From positions 1 to 57,021 of the forward strand of contig CAMIYC010000019.1 of the NCBI GenBank assembly GCA_946402905.1: DNA of 57,021 nucleotides, read 5' to 3'. Shown one piece after another: positions 54,815-57,021 of this stretch. Each line of letters begins with the position of its first letter. Within the stretch, counting starts at the first letter, position 1. The position numbers and the translations under genes are program-made. The notes under the pieces were generated by a model. The model worked only from the letters and a program-made list of their open reading frames with translations, ran no database searches and had not been told where the DNA came from. The DNA comes from an uncultured Prevotellaceae bacterium. GTDB taxonomy: Bacteria > Bacteroidota > Bacteroidia > Bacteroidales > Bacteroidaceae.

Positions 54815-55660
54815 ATGTTGGATAAATTCTTTTCACCCGAAACTTATTCCATGTTGGGTACATGGGCTTTGGGGTTCTGCAAGAACCTGATTGTGGCGAT
54901 TGTCGTCTACATCGTTGGTAAGTATATCATCAAGTGGATTTGCAAGTTGTGCACCAAACTGCTCAAAAAGAGCAATGTAGACCCGTCGCTCTTCTCTTTC
55001 CTCAACAGCATCGTCAGTGTGGTGCTGTGGCTGCTGCTCGCTATCGTCATCATTTCCATCCTCGGCATTGAGACCTCCTCGTTCATCGCGCTCTTCGCAT
55101 CGGCTGGCGTGGCCATTGGCATGGCTTTGAGCGGGACACTGCAAAACTTCGCCGGCGGCGTGATGATCTTGCTCTTCAAACCGTTCAAAGTGGGAGATTA
55201 TATCGAGGCACAAGGCTATCAGGGCACGGTGAAGGAGATACAAATCTTCAATACCATCATCCGTACCAACGACGCGCAGACCATCATCATTCCCAACGGA
55301 GGGCTGTCTACGGGCAATATGAAAAACTACTCTACAGAGAAATACCGCAGGGTAGACCTTGACTTCCATTTCGCTTATGGCGGCGACCTCGACGAGGTGA
55401 AGAAGGCCATACGCGAGATCCAGGCCGACTGTCCGCTTATCTTGCAAGGTCCTGTCGACGACTCCGACGTGGTGGCTGAACCTTGGACCGGACTCACCGA
55501 ACTGGCTGAGAAAGGCGTGGTGGTGAACACCCGTACTTGGTGTAAAGGCACTGACTACTGGACAGTCTACTTCTATATGAACGAGACGGTCTATCAGAAA
55601 CTCAAGGAGCGTGGCTATATGTTCCCGTGCAAGAAAATGGATGTCAATCTGATCAAATAG
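54815..55660 (+). CDS. mscS: MscS family mechanosensitive channel
   Basis: The protein has 281 residues, the length of E. coli MscS. Three membrane helices (about 15-110) include the glycine/alanine-rich pore helix A-S-A-G-V-A-I-G-M-A-L-S-G-T-L-Q-N-F-A-G-G, followed by F-K-P-F-K-V-G-D-Y-I-E, the start of the cytoplasmic beta domain with I-I-I-P-N-G. It should release small solutes upon osmotic downshift. The start at 54815 is fixed by the promoter. It is followed after 17 bases by an exported hydrolase gene on the same strand. Confidence 0.93.
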   Translation: MLDKFFSPETYSMLGTWALGFCKNLIVAIVVYIVGKYIIKWICKLCTKLLKKSNVDPSLFSFLNSIVSVVLWLLLAIVIISILGIETSSFIALFASAGVAIGMALSGTLQNFAGGVMILLFKPFKVGDYIEAQGYQGTVKEIQIFNTIIRTNDAQTIIIPNGGLSTGNMKNYSTEKYRRVDLDFHFAYGGDLDEVKKAIREIQADCPLILQGPVDDSDVVAEPWTGLTELAEKGVVVNTRTWCKGTDYWTVYFYMNETVYQKLKERGYMFPCKKMDVNLIK

Positions 55661-55677
55661 ACTCAACTTGTCAACAA

Positions 55678-56859
55678 ATGGTCTCCAAATCATTATTCCT
55701 GAGATTTGCCGCCACCTTGCTATCGGTGGCGGCTTTGCTGCCTGTATGTGCGCAAAAGAAGAACCAGCCCCTGCAGAAACGTGATAAATTTGAGTACACC
55801 TTCGATTTGCCCGTCTACGTGGAGCAGCTGAAGCGTGAACTTACCTATCCGCTGGCCTGGGGCAACAGTGACATCCGGCAGTTTGACCGCTGGCGCACCG
55901 CTGCCCGTAAGAAGGTGTTTGAATGTATGATGGCACCACCCCGGCCTGCCGCCGGATTTGACATGAAAGTAGTGGCAGAGGAACAGCGCGACGGCTATAA
56001 GGCACAGCGCATAGAATTGAATATTAATGCCTACTCACGAGTCACAGCCTATCTGCTGATACCTGATGGCAAGGGGCCGTTTCCCGCCGTCAACGCCCTG
56101 CACGACCACGGTGCTCATTTATATATCGGCAAGGAGAAGATGATACGCCCCTTTGGCGTGGAGCAAGAGGTCATAGACGATGCCCAGGCCTGGGCCGACA
56201 ATCTCTATGAGGGTCAGTTTGTGGGCGACTTTCTCGCCAGGCATGGTTATGTGGTCTTCTCCATGGATGCTCCGCTGTGGGGAGAGCGTGGCCGGCAGGA
56301 GGGCGTAGACCGCAGCAAGTATGACATCATTGCCGGCAACATGATGATGCTCGGACGCGACCTTTGTGGGTTTATGCACTACGACGACATCTATAGCACC
56401 GACTTCCTGGCCACACTGCCGATGGTAGACAAGAAGCGCATCGGATGCGTGGGATGCTCGATGGGTGCCTACCGGGCGTGGATGCTCTCAGCACTCACCG
56501 ACCATATCAAGGCGGGAGCCGCCATCTGCTGGATGGTGACCACCGACGTGCAGATGTCTACCGCCGACAAGAAAAAAGAATACGGAGGGTTCGCCAACTG
56601 TCTGCCCGGGCTGCGCCAATATCTCGACTATCCTCATATCGCCAGTATGGCCTGTCCCAAACCCATGCTGTTTGTCAATGGATCGCGGGATCATCTCTTC
56701 CCGGTGCGTGGGGTGGAGGAAGCTTTCCGTATTATGCACGACGCATGGAAAAGCCAGGGGGCTGATGCCAAACTGGAGACGGAGATATGGGATATCCCTC
56801 ACTCCTGCGGGCTGAAGGCACAGGAGCGCATCCTTGAGTTCTTCAATAAAAATCTGTGA
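55678..56859 (+). CDS. Exported alpha/beta-hydrolase (Abhydrolase_7 / acetyl xylan esterase-like)
   Basis: The protein has about 393 residues with a signal peptide (ends V-C-A-Q). The alpha/beta-hydrolase core shows the nucleophile elbow G-C-S-M-G (Ser about 261), a preceding M-D-A-P-L-W-G-E-R-G segment typical of the Abhydrolase_7 group, a candidate acid in N-G-S-R-D-H, and the catalytic His in I-P-H-S-C-G. Likely an esterase acting on acetylated or methylated glycans in the periplasm; the substrate is not known. It starts 17 bases after mscS and probably shares its transcript. Confidence 0.8.
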   Translation: MVSKSLFLRFAATLLSVAALLPVCAQKKNQPLQKRDKFEYTFDLPVYVEQLKRELTYPLAWGNSDIRQFDRWRTAARKKVFECMMAPPRPAAGFDMKVVAEEQRDGYKAQRIELNINAYSRVTAYLLIPDGKGPFPAVNALHDHGAHLYIGKEKMIRPFGVEQEVIDDAQAWADNLYEGQFVGDFLARHGYVVFSMDAPLWGERGRQEGVDRSKYDIIAGNMMMLGRDLCGFMHYDDIYSTDFLATLPMVDKKRIGCVGCSMGAYRAWMLSALTDHIKAGAAICWMVTTDVQMSTADKKKEYGGFANCLPGLRQYLDYPHIASMACPKPMLFVNGSRDHLFPVRGVEEAFRIMHDAWKSQGADAKLETEIWDIPHSCGLKAQERILEFFNKNL

Positions 56860-57021
56860 GTCAAGGAGTGTACTGTACTTCAGGAATCGAACACTCAATT
56901 TCTTTTGTCAAGAATTTAAGAATTGAAGAATTTTAGTTACCAAACTGTCTGGTGCTAAGGACTATTCTTTAACCCAAATCGGTCATTAGGATTTCTCGGT
57001 GCTGTATGGCAGTGAGAAATC
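56860..57021. other. Right-edge non-coding stretch
   Basis: No reading frame was seen. It is AT-rich, with repeats of AAGAATT-like bases near 56912-56935, and the last 80 bases include an AACCCAAATCGGTCATTAG stretch that recalls IS ends of Prevotella. The window stops before this can be tested. Confidence 0.3.

Overview
The window looks like chromosomal DNA of a Bacteroidota (Bacteroidetes) bacterium, most probably a GC-rich Prevotellaceae-type lineage. Evidence: a SusC/SusD pair, GH97, a TonB-dependent BtuB preceded by a cobalamin riboswitch, a BtuG-like surface propeller, DUF4957/DUF5123-type pectin-locus lipoproteins, Bacteroidota promoters (-7 TAnnTTTG with an upstream TTTG/TTGG) and short-overlap operons. 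Most genes lie on the minus strand. Calls rest on reading translations and motifs; no search was run.

Layout. 1-0.3 kb: relic of an IS transposase. 0.4-2.4 kb (+): GH97 alpha-glycosidase. 2.5-11.8 kb (-): cobalamin riboswitch, BtuB, BtuG-like propeller, BtuF-like binding protein, BtuC-like permease, then (instead of the expected BtuD ATPase) a large GH2 beta-galactosidase and a DUF4112 protein. 11.9-13.1 kb: unknown exported protein with its own promoter. 13.2-31.0 kb (-): a nine-gene catabolic operon (TIM-barrel/DUF3826 fusion, GH127, GH141-like beta-helix, MFS transporter, DapA-family aldolase, SSS symporter, GH78, GH67-like protein, propeller-GH2-malectin fusion). The family combination recalls enzymes used on rhamnogalacturonan II, but there is no SusCD next to it. 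31.0-35.1 kb: small ORF, ECF sigma factor and a very large beta-helix protein.

35.4-39.7 kb is a visibly more AT-rich island. It holds an ECF sigma factor fused through a membrane helix to an outer-membrane-type beta-barrel, a small or decayed ORF, and a radical SAM plus Gfo/Idh/MocA operon. All three transcription units are preceded by an identically spaced motif (GTGCAGTC-N15-GGAC-N8-TAGAGA), which suggests an autoregulated sigma regulon. This is the most unusual system in the window.

39.7-44.95 kb (-): five tightly overlapping genes: a TPR/HTH membrane regulator, a secreted protein, an ArnT/PMT-like glycosyltransferase, a UbiA-type (DPPR-synthase-like) prenyltransferase and a HAD phosphatase; probably polyprenyl-linked pentose/glycan modification at the envelope. 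45.2-54.5 kb (-): glycan-uptake locus with a DUF4957/DUF5123 lipoprotein, SusC and SusD, closed by a perfect hairpin terminator and preceded by a separately terminated paralogous beta-helix protein. 54.7-56.9 kb (+): MscS channel and an exported alpha/beta-hydrolase. No tRNA, rRNA or CRISPR was seen.
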